The position numbers and the translations under genes were made by a program. 64,000 bases of DNA, from assembly GCA_018398585.1 (NCBI GenBank), contig JAGTTD010000011.1, forward strand, positions 9,733,001-9,797,000. The letters run 5' to 3'. This document shows positions 10,570-20,800 of the stretch, in pieces. Numbering within the stretch: position 1 is the stretch's first letter; each line of letters starts with the position of its first letter. Under the pieces are notes generated by a model, which saw nothing but the letters and a program-made list of their open reading frames with translations, did no database searches and was not told the DNA's origin. The DNA comes from Simmondsia chinensis. Its lineage: Eukaryota; Streptophyta; Magnoliopsida; Caryophyllales; Simmondsiaceae.

Positions 10570-11942
10570 GACATCAGGGACTTGGAATTGCATCTATGTC
10601 CAGGCTGATAAGGCTGGTTGCATCGGTAACACAGTCTCGCTAAACTCTTGTCAACAGCACGCCTAAATCTGGAGCTTGATGCATCCCTGTGCTGAGATCT
10701 GAAGCTACTGCCATTAAGCTTACTCTTATCACTTGAAGTTGCAAGCATCGCTTTAATCAACTTAGCCTTGTTATAAGCATTAGACAATGTCTTAGGACAG
10801 ATGGCCTTCACCATGTTTTTGATCCTAGGCTTCAAACCACTAATGAAACAAGAGACATAGTATGCCTCTGAATCCTGTGGAGCGATGGATATCATGGACA
10901 ACAGGTTAGCTCGAAGGTTCTGAAACTTGATCATGTACTCTTTCACGGTAGAGGTTTGATACACCTTATTAAAACTATCAACTACATTGCTTATTTCCTC
11001 TTCTCCATATCGTTCACATAATTATTCTACGAATTGGCCCCAAGAAAGATTAGGTTTGCTTTTCAACCCACTATAATACCACACCTCATGATCTCCATGT
11101 AAGTGTACTGCTGCTAGCTTAACCTTTCCAGCTTCACTTATGCTATAGTATTGAAAGTACCGATCACACCTTCTCAACCATGACTTTGGCTGCTTACCAT
11201 CAAAAGGCTCGATTTGGACTCTTGGCTGCCTGTGAGAACTGCTCCTACCACCAACTGAAGTATCATTACTCACTAATCTTTGCTCAAAATGCTGATCAAG
11301 TGGCCTATCTTGATGTTCGAAGTCATCAATTGCATTTCTATGGTGAATAACAGAATCCAGAGGCCTTGAATTCTGATCTGAATTCAGGCCATTCAATCTA
11401 GAATGATCTTGTTCTGTGGTTTAATCATGATTCTCTGCAGCAATCTCAACCACTGGAGGTCGATCATCAACTGATCTGATTTGAATTGAAGGTACAGCCT
11501 CCGGTTGAATCAGAGGAGATTTATCTTGATTCCTTGCTAAACTCTCAGCTGTGCTGTTGTTCACTTGCTGTTGAACCACTTCAGCAGGTGGAATAATCTG
11601 GCTAGCAGGCTTAAGGATCGTATTAACCGATGATTCCCCTTGCTTATTAATCTGATCCTGCAAATTCACAAGCTTAGCCTCAATTTGCTGCAAACGATCT
11701 TCTTTTTTCGAGTCACCTTCCAACTGTAACTGTTGCATTTTTATGATTTGTTCCAACTTTTGATCAAGCGTGTCTAATTTGTTGAAGCGGTCATGTATGT
11801 CCCGAAGATGATCAGTAGTAAGATACTGAGGTCCGGTTGTAGCATTTGCACCAGCAACAGCAACATAAGACACATCAGATCCAGCAATAGTAGCTGCATT
11901 GATTCCACCAGCTCCCGATCGAGTCCTCACTCCATCAGCCAT
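10570..11942 (-). pseudogene. gag: gypsy-2 gag pseudogene
   Basis: The likely start is the ATG at 11942 (MADGVRTRSGAGG). It is followed by a charged, coiled-coil-prone segment (LDTLDQKLEQIIKMQQLQ), the Gag core (VQIEPFDGKQPKSWLRRCDRYF, then YMIKFQNLRANLLSM and FISGLKPRIKNMVKAI) and a zinc knuckle CYRCNQPYQPGHRC at 10590-10631. Only two stops interrupt the frame (TAA at 11421 and TAA near 11019), which makes this the best preserved gag of the window. The protein would form the capsid and bind the RNA. Confidence 0.88.
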
Positions 11943-12016
11943 GTTTTGATTATTTTTCTTTTGTTTTGCCAGCTCTAATCCATCAATTGATTGCTTGAAC
12001 CAGCTCTGATACCAAT

Positions 12017-12397
12017 TGTTAGCTTCCAATCCAAAATTGAAAGTTAACCTTGCAGCAGAGAGAGTTAAGATGAGAAGAGAAGTGAAGGGGATGAGAAATA
12101 GAGAGAGAATTTCCAAAAGGAAATCTGATTTGTATTGATTGAATGATGAATATACATGATTTGAGCTTATTTATACTTGATCTAATACATTGAACCAAGA
12201 TCCCAAGCTATAACCACAACTAACCAATTCTAGCGCCAAAACTACTTAGCCGCCACATTTGACTTGATTGACCCCCAACCGACTTCGGCGCCCAAAATGA
12301 CCTGCCAACTAACTCCCGAATACAACACCAAATCAATTCAAAAACATTACATGCAATTCAAGACCAATTACAAACAAAAACTAAAGGAATCATAACA
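12017..12397 (-). repeat. gypsy-2 5' LTR (right copy)
   Basis: 381-bp LTR with ends TGTTAGC and CATAACA. Just left of it, on the minus strand, is the primer site TGGTATCAGAGC (plus-strand gctctgatacca, about 12003-12014), separated by two bases, as in gypsy-1. Confidence 0.9.
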
Positions 12398-12402
12398 CTA
12401 TT

Positions 12403-12495
12403 GTTGTGACCATAGTTGAGAACTGTGAACCCAATCATCAAAGTTTATTTTTCAATAAAATTCATATGTTTTTCCCAACAATTAGTATCAGAGCC
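12403..12495 (+). repeat. Copia A 5' LTR end and primer-binding site
   Basis: 12403-12480 is the last 78 bp of LTR1 (gttgtgaccatagttgag ... tttcccaaca), identical in layout to the end of LTR2. The primer site follows two bases later: TAGTATCAGAGCC (12483-12495), complementary to initiator Met tRNA except for a TGG to TAG change. Confidence 0.9.
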
Positions 12496-12607
12496 AAGTT
12501 CTGATTACATTCATAATATACATAAATAGGTATAATAAAATCAAAATTAATAGATTTAAATTAATAAAATAGAGATTTTATTAAGAAGAAAAAATTAGTT
12601 TAATTTG

Positions 12608-12895
12608 ACGTATCGATTTAAATTGTTTAAATCAATAATGAATTAATGATTAATTTAGATGATTGTTTGTAATTTTTATTTAAATTGTTTGGATCATCAA
12701 ATTAATTAATTGTTAATTAGATTATTTTAATGTAACAATTTAAATTGTTTAAATCGGTTCAAAGAGTTAATAGTTAACTAGGTTATTTAAAGTATCGATT
12801 TAAATTGTTTAAATTGGTTAAAAGATTTAATTGTTAACCAGGTTGTGTATAGTAACGATTTAAATTGTTTAAATCGTTAATGAATTAATCGTTAA
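12608..12895 (+). repeat. Tandem ~60-bp palindromic repeat in copia A leader
   Basis: Units about 60 bp long each carry the near-perfect palindrome cgatttaaattgtttaaatcg followed by gttaaaagagttaatagttaac and ggttatttaaagt. The clearest units start near 12733, 12793 and 12853, with more diverged ones upstream. Three units recur in copia E at about 48806-48965. Confidence 0.75.
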
Positions 12896-13401
12896 TTCGG
12901 AACAACCCATAAATTTGCGATTATGTTGTTTGTATAATCAGATTGTACGTATATGTCATGATTTACGAAATCAAAAAAAATTGATCAAATACGAATATAT
13001 TCAAATATTTTTAATAATGGAAAAAATTGATCTAATTTAATTAGATTAGATTCAATTAAGTTTTATAAAATTGGATAAATTTAATTTAATGAGATTAGCT
13101 TTAATTTATTTTAAAATTAAATATCTGAATTTTAAAATTCAAAAAAAAAATCTATATATATATATTTTTGGAACGTGTAGATGTATGTACTGATTTACAT
13201 AATAATTATAAATTAATTATTTATTAATTAACTTTTTTTTTAGAACGAGATTCTAAATTAAATTATGAGATAGTCTAAAGTTTGTTTATTTTTTTTAGAA
13301 TAAGATTCTAAAATAGAGTATGGGATAGTCTAAGCACAAAATCGCTATTGATTTTAAATAAAATTATTTTCAATTTAATTTTGAAATCAAAATTTTAAAA
13401 G

Positions 13402-13607
13402 TAGATTATGTGATAATCTAAATTAAATGTTGGTATTATTTTAATTAAAATTAATTAATTAATTTTATTGATTGGATTTTAGATTGAGATTCTAATGTAA
13501 GATTATGAGATAATCTACATTAAAAAACAATTATATTTTAAATAAATAAATTAATTAATTTTGGTTAATCTTAGAATGAGATTCTAAAGGGGATTATGAG
13601 ATAATCC
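13402..13607 (+). repeat. Short hairpin array in copia A leader
   Basis: Three perfect hairpins: TAGATTAT-GTG-ATAATCTA (13402-13420), AGATTAT-GAG-ATAATCT (13500-13516) and GGATTAT-GAG-ATAATCC (13591-13607). The third replaces the closing A-T pair by G-C on both arms. Each of the last two is preceded by GAGATTCTAA. Confidence 0.75.
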
Positions 13608-13727
13608 AGGTTATAAATGCAAGTTAATTAAAAACCACTAGTTATAAAAATTAAGTGGGAGCGAGGTTTCAATTGATGTAACCTCAGGGTCTCCATTACT
13701 GGTCTAACAGTATAGTAGATCAATAGA

Positions 13728-13992
13728 CCTCCCTGCAGAGGGTGTCGGTTTGCTGTTTACAGGGTTAGACTTCTTTAGGATAAACCAAAGTGCAAAGAAG
13801 CAATGTGACCACGCTGACGTGGAGTTATTCGTGTCTTTGTATGGAGGTTTAGGTAATGGTTTACGCTTGACTAGCGTGATGCATTATCCTCCTAGAGGAG
13901 CTCTATTGTATCATGTTAGAGAGTTAAAAGAAAATATGTTAATCGAGAATAGTTTTCACCTGAACTAGCTTCGTGCGACCCCGCTGCCGGGG
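13728..13992 (+). other. Four stem-tetraloop hairpins in copia A leader
   Basis: Hairpin 1 at 13728-13742 (CCTCCCTGCAGAGG, one mismatch), hairpin 2 at 13809-13822 (CCACG-CTGA-CGTGG), hairpin 3 at 13889-13900 (CTCC-TAGA-GGAG) and hairpin 4 at 13979-13992 (CCCCG-CTGC-CGGGG). All four positions are recognisable in copia E (49764, 49847, 49925, 50053), and some in F and B. Confidence 0.7.
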
Positions 13993-14154
13993 AGTAAGGA
14001 GTGGTGTGTTTGGGTCATCATTGTATGCCTGATAGTAAAGTTGGGTGGATATCTGACTTATTGTGTACGCTAAATTGAAAGAATATATATCACTGCATTA
14101 TACATGACTCATATAAGGTAGTTCACGATTATTTGTATTTACAGTGTTTTTGAA

Positions 14155-14997
14155 ATGGCTGCGACTGGTGCACTTCACTCAATTCTGAAAGATAATGCTT
14201 TAACTGGACCGAATTACTTCACCTGGAAAATGAACCTAGACATAGTATTAATACATGAGGGCCACAAGTTTGTTCTCACTGAAGCTCGACCTACGGTGCC
14301 CGCTGATAATTCTGCAGTTGCTATTGAAGAGCGTTATGAATGCTGGAATAAGGTTAATGAGTTAGCCAGATGCTAAAATTTGGCCTCGATGATCAATGTA
14401 CTCAAGCATTAGGCGCTTGACGTGGAAACAACAGCTGAGATGATCAAACATTTAAAGGAAATGTTTGGTGGTTAAGATATGGCAGCTAAGCAAGAGCTGA
14501 TGAGGAAGCTCTTGAACATGAGGATGTCAGAAGGGTCCCCAGTTCAGGAGCACGTCATGAAAATGATGGCGTGCTTGTCTGAGTTGGAGATTCTAGGTGC
14601 TAAGATTGATAATCAGTCTCAGCAGGACATCATCCTCAGCTCCCTGTTCGGCTCTTTCACTCAGTTCAAGCTGATCTACACAATGAATAATAAGGATTAT
14701 TCATTACCTGAGCTGATGAAAGAGCTACAGGTAGCAGAGGATGTTGTCCGAGACAAGGGGAGTGTCGACTTGACTTAGGTATCGAGGACTAGTGGGAGCA
14801 AGCAGAATAAGGGACCGATTGGAAAGAAAGGCAAAGGCAAGATTGTTAGTGTAGAGACTAATCCTAACAAAAGACCAGCAAAAGGAAAGTGTTGCTTTTG
14901 CGAAAAGATGGGCCACTAGAAGAGAAACTGCGTAAAGTACATGGCTACTCTTCTTGCAAAGACTGCTAAGCCATCTGGTGAAGGTATGTTGATATCT
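14155..14997 (+). pseudogene. gag: Copia A gag pseudogene
   Basis: Starts at ATG 14155 (MAATGALHSILKDNALTGPN). The N-terminal copia Gag signature is GPNYFTWKMNLDIVLIHEGHK. The middle (MAAKQELMRKLLNMRMSEGS, then LSELEILGAKI and NKDYSLPELMKELQVAEDV) matches the Gag_UBN2-type region. A basic linker and a zinc knuckle (CCFCEKMGH*KRNC) follow near 14890-14930. The knuckle's tryptophan codon has become TAG. Other stops: TAA 14374, TAG 14409, TAA 14474, TAG 14776. The frame runs on towards the protease (AKTAKPSGEGMLISH) before ending. Copies of the same gag are found in B (46507-47318), E and F. Confidence 0.87.
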
Positions 14998-15359
14998 CAC
15001 TGATTTGAGTCTTGTGCAGTTGTGAGTTCACCAGATTCCTAGTGAGGGGACTCAGGTTCAACTACTGTAATATGTTACAGGGGCTTAGGCGAACCAGGAG
15101 GTTACATGATGGGAGCTATACCTGACAGCTGAAAGCGGTACAAGGGTGGCAGTCTTAGTAATAGAAAGCGGTAGCTTAGATTTTAGCGTTAGAATTTTGT
15201 TTTTGCTTATTAAATAATTCTTATTGATTTGTACCTGCATTGGACAGGAATTTGATTTATGTGGTTTGAAAAATAATTGTTATTCAATTTGAATATGGTT
15301 GTGAACCTTTATTACAAGAAAATTTTTTTTTACTAAGGAACATGTGTTTATGATTTATT
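14998..15359 (+). pseudogene. pol: Copia A protease remnant
   Basis: Highly eroded stretch aligning with the protease region of copies B (42150-41870) and F (58560-58850): the AVxSP segment, a Gly/Ser-rich stretch and the VLxxES-F-R-ILFL block can be followed. No long ORF remains. After about 15340 the sequence jumps to the region that follows integrase, so the integrase is deleted in this copy. Confidence 0.6.
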
Positions 15360-16455
15360 CATATTGTTTTTCTTTACATACATGAACAATGCGAAATATT
15401 TAGAGAAGAATTTTGCAAATAAACTACAAAAGCAAGACAAAATAGTGTTAAAAGGAAAATGACAATAATTATGAACAGCTAGACACAACTTAAGTCATAG
15501 TGGAAGCATTAGGTGCACCTACTAATAAGAACGAGAATGTTCCAGGCACACGAAAGCTTAGGTGTGGTGGTAGGATTGTCAGGATACCTGACAGGTTCAT
15601 AGCGGGAGCTTTAGTGGTTGACTGTGGCATTGAATCTGATCCTTTTAGCCACCACGAAGCAGTTAAGTCTTATAGTTTTGGGCAATTGGTTGCACGAACC
15701 ATGCGTGTACAATGAGATTAAGAGAAAGTAGTGACTTTCTTAGTATTGTATGTCACCAATATACTACTCATTAGGAATGATGTAGGGGTGTCATTAGCTA
15801 TAAAGACTTGGTTATCATGATAGCTCAATATAAAAGACATAGGAGAAGCCAGCTCTACTCTTAGGATTAAGCTTTTGCCAGGTCGTTAGAGTAGGATGTT
15901 GGGTCTTTCCCTAGCCACTTATATTGACAAGACGTTGTCAAGGTATAGCATGGAGTCTCTTTCTTTTTGAGTAGTGTTCTAGGACACCACAAGAGGAAGA
16001 GCAATTGAGGAATATTCCATATGTTTCGGCAGTGAGAGCCTCAAGTATGCCATGTTGTGCATGAGACTTGATGTTTGCTATGCTATGGTATAGTAATCAA
16101 ATTTCTGTTAAACCTGGGTCTAATGGACTAGGTTGCAGTAAAGAGTTTTCTCTGGTTCTTGAGAAAAACTAGAGATCCTATGCTGATCTTCCAAAGTGAC
16201 GAGTTAGTTCCAGTTGGCTATACTGATTTAAGACTTCCATTCAGATTAAAATGATAGACGTTCGACGTCTAAACATGTCCTTACCCTTAGAGTGGGAGCC
16301 ATTAGTGAGAGAAATGTCAAGCAGCATTGTATTACTGACTTCATAATAGAGTAATTGTGCTTAATAAGGGTTAGGCTCAGTAGACTTTTTGGTTCAAACT
16401 TAAAAGGGGTGAGTATGGACTTTGTCATAAATTGGATTTAGGACAAGTGGGAGAT
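15360..16455 (+). pseudogene. pol: Copia A pol remnant (post-integrase, RT end, RNase H) and PPT
   Basis: Begins with the integrase/RT linker (NAKYLEKNFANKLQKQD; then EALGAPTNKNENVPGTRKLR at 15500-15560 and RIPDRFIAGALVVDCGIESD). At about 15666-15672 the text passes straight from the linker (HHEAVK) to the end of the RT palm (SYSFGQ ... VLYVTNILLIRND), so most of RT is gone. The YVDD active-site motif itself reads YVTN. RNase H remnants continue to about 16400. The purine run ggacaagtgggaga (16441-16454) is the polypurine tract just before LTR2. Copia E has the same RT deletion at the same place. Confidence 0.78.
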
Positions 16456-18644
16456 TGTTAGGAACAGTGTGCTGAAAACCAAATTTATTCCGGATATATT
16501 AGTTTAATTAATAAATAAAATTAAAGTTCCAGTCGTTTCCAAATTAAATTTGCGTATATGAGCATTTATACAGCATGTGATTTTCTTTTTGGAGACATCC
16601 ACGAGATGGGTGTAGTCCTCATACTACAATTTACATGTTTGTTCTAAGTGGTTTATGCGACTAAGCCATAGATAGACTTGGAACAAATAGTATGGATTGT
16701 TGTTTGAAAGACTTGCAGTCGAAGACATGTTTGGACCACTTGTATGTTGAGACTATAGCGTGACACTTTATATGACTTGTTTTGGTCATGTGGATGTTCA
16801 AAAGTGTTAGGTTAGTGTGTTTAATAAGATTGAAATACTGAGTTGGACCATGTGGATTACTTATTTCAAGACTACTATCGGAAATGAGTGATTCACGTTG
16901 TACTGTTTAAATGACGACTCTAAATCCTGAGGGTATTCCGGCCTTCTACATAGAGCGTTAGTTACTTTGGTGTACTATAAGTAGGGTTTAAATGATTGAC
17001 TAAAATCCCATGTACGCTGGGCAGCGGAATGAAGTGCGACAAGGATCAAATATTCAATAGGGAATCTACAGTCTCTTACGAGATACAGATGTCCCCTTAG
17101 TTGATTCGCAAATATTTGAATAGTTCGGAAACTTTGGCCAAATTATTCCAAGTGTTTGACATTTGGAATTTATACTGCGAATATGTTCAAGTATAAATGA
17201 ATTATTCAGTGAAGGGCGAGTCGGTAACTAATGGGGAAGCTGTGAGAAGAATAATAGTAGTGGTTATATTTATCCTTTGTCATGGACATTTAGTGGAGGG
17301 GTTGTTATCATCAATACAGCCTATTAGGGAGATATAAAATAAATAATTTAAGTCTAGAGCGCAGTGAGATTCATTTAGTGGAATTAAGTCTCATTAAATG
17401 GTATTTAAATTAATATCATGAGATGGTTTAATTTAACCCATTTGGAGCTAGATTTAAATTGTCCCTGAGGTCCCTGTGCAAGCCTCTGTATTTTATTGAT
17501 GTTGAAAAAATATTAAAGAATTCATAAGATGAATTATTTATCCATACGATGTGAGAAACAAAGCAAAAACAAAAAAAATAATTTTGGAATTACGTGTGGG
17601 AAACAGAGCAAAAAAAAAAAAAAAAAAATAACGAAAAACTGCACGGCTAGCTATCCATGTGCTTCGAATCTAACGAACCAGTGCGTGACACGTGTCGCAC
17701 GCTGGGTCGTGCCCTGGCAATCCGCATGCACGGGAGCGGACGAATCATACGCTGCCACGTGTCACACGTTTTGAATTAAAATAACAGACGAGATTTTGGA
17801 TCAATGAAACGCAGCGTTTTAATTGCTTCTTAGATAAAATGACGCGTTTTGATTTTAACTGGGCAATCCCACTTCGATTAAAAATTGGTTTTTTCACTCC
17901 GGTATACTTCTATAAATAGAGGAGCTTATTCCGGTATACTTCTTTAGGGTTTCTGAAATTATTTCGGAGATGTAATTGGAGAGAAAAATTTCCGTTGAAA
18001 TATTTCTTTCCTCAATTTAATATTTTTCGGAGCCCACCCTCCGGGTAGTTCGAGGTCAATGTGTGGAAGGTCTCGGGGTCTCGATTTTGAAGAATATTAT
18101 TGTCTTTTTGGTTTTTCTTTTATTGGAGCAATTCCAGGTATGTTTTTCTTTCCTTCTTCTTTTTTCGTTTCACTTTTCTATTTATTTATAGTATTCGTTA
18201 GTATACCTGTTTAAGTTTATGTACTGTTATGAATGGATTAGAGAAAATGGTCGGTAGATCTAAATTAAGAATTTAGGCCTGTTGATTTAAATTATTAATT
18301 TAAGTCAGTATATTTAAAATTAGGAATTTTAAATCGACCCTAGGTTTTGAGTTATGAATTCTAAACCCGTTCCGCTGTGTAAACTTTAGGGAGAATTTTT
18401 GAAATTCATCCCAACCACCGGTATTAGGGCAAAGGGTTTATAGAGATAAACCTATTCCCGGGAACTCTCGCACATGAGGTGTCACGAAGCGTGGCACTTC
18501 GACCGGGGGCTTAGGTAGAGAGAAGGGCCTCCTACTCTAAGTGCTCTAATAAGTGCCTATTGTTGTGACCATAGTTGAGAACTGTGGACCCAATAGTTGG
18601 CTTCGGAGTTTATTTTTCAATAAAATTCATATGTTTTCCCAACA
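16456..18644 (+). repeat. Copia A 3' LTR
   Basis: 2,189-bp LTR, TGTTAGGAACAGTG ... TTTTCCCAACA, followed by the target duplication ctatc. TATA box at 17911-17918. It lacks about 115 bp present in LTR1 near 6604-6720. It is a useful uninterrupted reference for the gypsy-2 insertion site (18557-18566 region). Confidence 0.92.
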
Positions 18645-19619
18645 CTATCCCGTATCCTAAAAGAGAATGGAGTTTCCTCAATCCATCCTCAATGACCATT
18701 TTCTTCCGTAGATCTTCTTTGTACCCTTCTTTATAAGGCCATCTCCACCTTCTATAAACATGGGAGCCTTAAGCTTAATGTGCCACAACTTGAATTTTGT
18801 TTTCTGATCTTTTTTGCCTTTTTTCTCTAAGTCAACCTTGCCTCCGAAAGCCTTTGACTTCGTCAGATAAGCTAGACACTCTATTTCTATCATTAGTGGT
18901 GGTGGGTCGATCAAGATAGGTTTGGTCATTGGTGGCGATGAGTCAATCAAGGGGGTTATGTCACATTGAGGTGGTTCTTCCAAAGTGTTCTCATCCCTCA
19001 TTGTTATGGCATTAGTTTGTTCCCCTGGGTTGGTGATGGTATTGTTAGGCAAGGAATCTTTGGACCTCTCATAAAGTTCTACTAATATAGTCCCTACTTT
19101 AGCTTCTAAATTTTGGATGGAGGCTTCTTAGGTTCTAAAGTTAGCCCTGGTTTCTTGACTAAAAAGTGTCCTTTCATGCATGAATTCCTAAACATACCTT
19201 TGAAGTCATATTTCTTTTTTTGAGGTGGAAGAATGGGCGACCAAGGTGCTTCCTAAGTGTTCCAAGAAAAGCTAGGAGGGCTCATCCATCCTTGTTTGTA
19301 GGTGTTAGAGTAAGGGTTGAGTTGGACTTCTTAATGATTTGACATGTTGTTATGCTATCTACAACCCAATGAGGCGAAAGTGTTACCTGCTTAGCATTCC
19401 ATACTAGCATGGTTACCTACACAAAGATCACATCTAACTATAGGAGTATAAACAATTTTGAAGCTTATGTTATTCAATTGCTTTTGAATTTGCGATATTT
19501 GAGTAGATAACGCATTGGTTTCTTAAATTCTCAGTGGTCTTCTTGGTACAACTTAATATTTGTTGCTAGCCACACCTCTAGCAACATTCTGTGCTAAATT
19601 TTAGGATCTACGGGAGTAA

Positions 19620-19668
<49 letters not shown>

Positions 19669-19842
19669 TAGAAGTTAAAAGAACGAAAAGAATTAATGAG
19701 AAAGCACAAAAATGCAACATTATAACACAAAACATAACAAAGACAAAATTTTAGGGGGACGCTATACGAATTTCTTGCAAAAGAAATAAAGAAGAGAAGG
19801 GGGGATAGTAATTCTAATGGTTTGAAAAACTAAGAAATAACA
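18645..19842 (-). pseudogene. gag: Athila-like element D gag fragment
   Basis: Minus-strand remnant of the Gag C-terminal half of an Athila-like Ty3/gypsy element. A zinc-finger-like CDLCVGNHASMEC block and a PYSNTYKQGWMSPPSFSWN stretch near 19210-19440, typical of Athila/Tat Gag, can be read with stops between. An acidic-to-basic segment follows (18678-19052, with DITPLIDSSPPMTKPILIDP). A 44-base A run (19623-19666) separates it from leader-like sequence that ends at gypsy-3's target site (taaca, 19838-19842). The Gag N-terminal domain that should lie between them is missing. The Athila assignment is based on recalled family motifs and on the leader and LTR at 25698-27726. Confidence 0.68.
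19623..19666. repeat. A44 homopolymer
   Basis: A run of 44 A on the plus strand. A second run of about 32 A is at 25845-25876 in the leader of the same element D. Exact lengths are likely unstable between individuals and sequencing methods. Confidence 0.9.
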
Positions 19843-20249
19843 TGATAAAACCTCCAGATGAACTTGAAGTTTAACCTTGTGAAAAAGAGAGCATAGATGA
19901 GAAGAGAAATGAAGGAGATGAGAAATAGGGAGAGAATTAGATGAAAGAGAGAAAATATCTCAAAGAGATTAATGTAATTTTCATTAAATGAATCAATATT
20001 ACACTTGTGCAAACTACTTATACTAGGTCAAGATACATTGCACATAGCTAAGCTTTAACCGACTAACTAGACTATAGCCGCCACAATTGACCAACACTTT
20101 ACTTCCTTAACCGACTTAACAAACAACTAAGGTCCCTTGGCACTAACACCAGCCAATTCAAACATTACAATTCAGTTAATGAAAAGCAGCATTCAACTAG
20201 AGCTATGACGTCAAGTCTTAGCTAGCATAACAATAGCAGGATCATAGCA
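19843..20249 (-). repeat. gypsy-3 3' LTR
   Basis: Left LTR copy, TGATAAAACCTCCAG ... GATCATAGCA. It is followed on its inner side by ttcccctcctatt, the complement of the purine-rich tract of the element. Confidence 0.9.
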
Positions 20250-20278
20250 TTCCCCTCCTATTGAAAATGTTCTTGTCC

Positions 20279-20800
20279 TCAAGAATGGAAGCTAGGGAAT
20301 TGACTCTTCAAGAATTGAAGCTCTTCCCAACTTGAAAACTTTGCATCCAAATTGGTCCATGACACATGAACATCTGGAGTGAATCTACCCTCCACTATCA
20401 CCGCACGAGAATAAAGCACTGCAGCTGCTTGCAGCAACAAAGCTCCATTTGAGCCAACTTCAAGAGGTTTAAGGACAGAAATATGGAAAACGGGATGAAT
20501 GTAAGAGTTAGGAGGTAATTCAAGCTTGTAAGCTACTTTTCCTATCTTCTCCAATATCTTATAAGGCCCAAAGAACCTAGCACACAAATTCACATTCTTC
20601 CTCATAACTACAGTGGTCTGCTTATAGGGCTGCAATTTCCGATAAACCATGTCCCCAACTTCAAAGTTTCTGTCCACATGCTTCTTGCTTGCGTATAACT
20701 TCATCCTAGCTTGAGCTTGGTGAAGATTATCTCTCAAAAGTTGCACTAACTGCCTTCTTTGCTGAACCAATTTTGTGACCTCAGGCACTGAAGAGACAAT
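20279..20800 (-). pseudogene. pol: gypsy-3 polyprotein C-terminus (chromodomain-like)
   Basis: A 169-codon open segment on the minus strand. It begins in the region after the integrase core (LRDNLHQAQARMKLYASKKH, EVGDMVYRKLQPYKQ), then ARFFGPYKILEKIGKVAYKL and HPVFHISVLK. It ends with the chromodomain-like VHVSWTNLDAKFSSWEELQF. It closes about 30 bp before the LTR, as in gypsy-1 and gypsy-2. This is the longest undamaged part of the element. Confidence 0.88.

Larger units (their letters stand above)
7713..12397 (-). mobile_element. Ty3/gypsy chromovirus gypsy-2, integrase deleted
   Basis: Minus-strand chromovirus nested in copia A's 5' LTR. LTRs are 7713-8112 and 12017-12397. The target duplication is ctttt (7708-7712) against ctatt (12398-12402), one mismatch. 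LTR2 of copia A provides the empty site (gtgcctattgttgtgacc), which confirms the boundaries. The gag, protease, RT and RNase H regions are comparatively well preserved, but the integrase is absent. Its RT active-site motif reads FFGDIL instead of FFDDIL. Confidence 0.93.
12496..14154 (+). other. Copia A structured leader (non-coding)
   Basis: About 1.66 kb between primer site and gag without a credible ORF. Three layers can be seen. First, at about 12608-12895, there are A/T-rich tandem units built on a palindrome (CGATTTAAATTGTTTAAATCG). Second, at about 13220-13610, a GATTCTAA motif alternates with short perfect hairpins of the type AGATTAT-GAG-ATAATCT. Third, at about 13640-14100, a G/C-richer stretch contains four 14-nt stem-loops. 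Equivalent leaders are found in copia E (48806-50229), F (56690-57751) and, on the minus strand, B (47330-48388). A long conserved leader suggests a role in RNA packaging, dimerisation or translation, which is inference. Confidence 0.75.
5515..18644 (+). mobile_element. Ty1/copia element A with 2.2-kb LTRs, containing nested gypsy-2
   Basis: A copia-type LTR retrotransposon flanked by perfect 5-bp target duplications CTATC (5510-5514 and 18645-18649). LTR1 starts TGTTAGGAACAGTGTCC at 5515 and ends CCCAACA at 12480, interrupted by gypsy-2. LTR2 is 16456-18644. Between them are a tRNA-Met primer site, a 1.67-kb leader, gag, a protease remnant and a badly reduced pol. Integrase and most of RT are missing, so it is non-autonomous. 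It sits inside the Athila-like element D. Confidence 0.93.
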
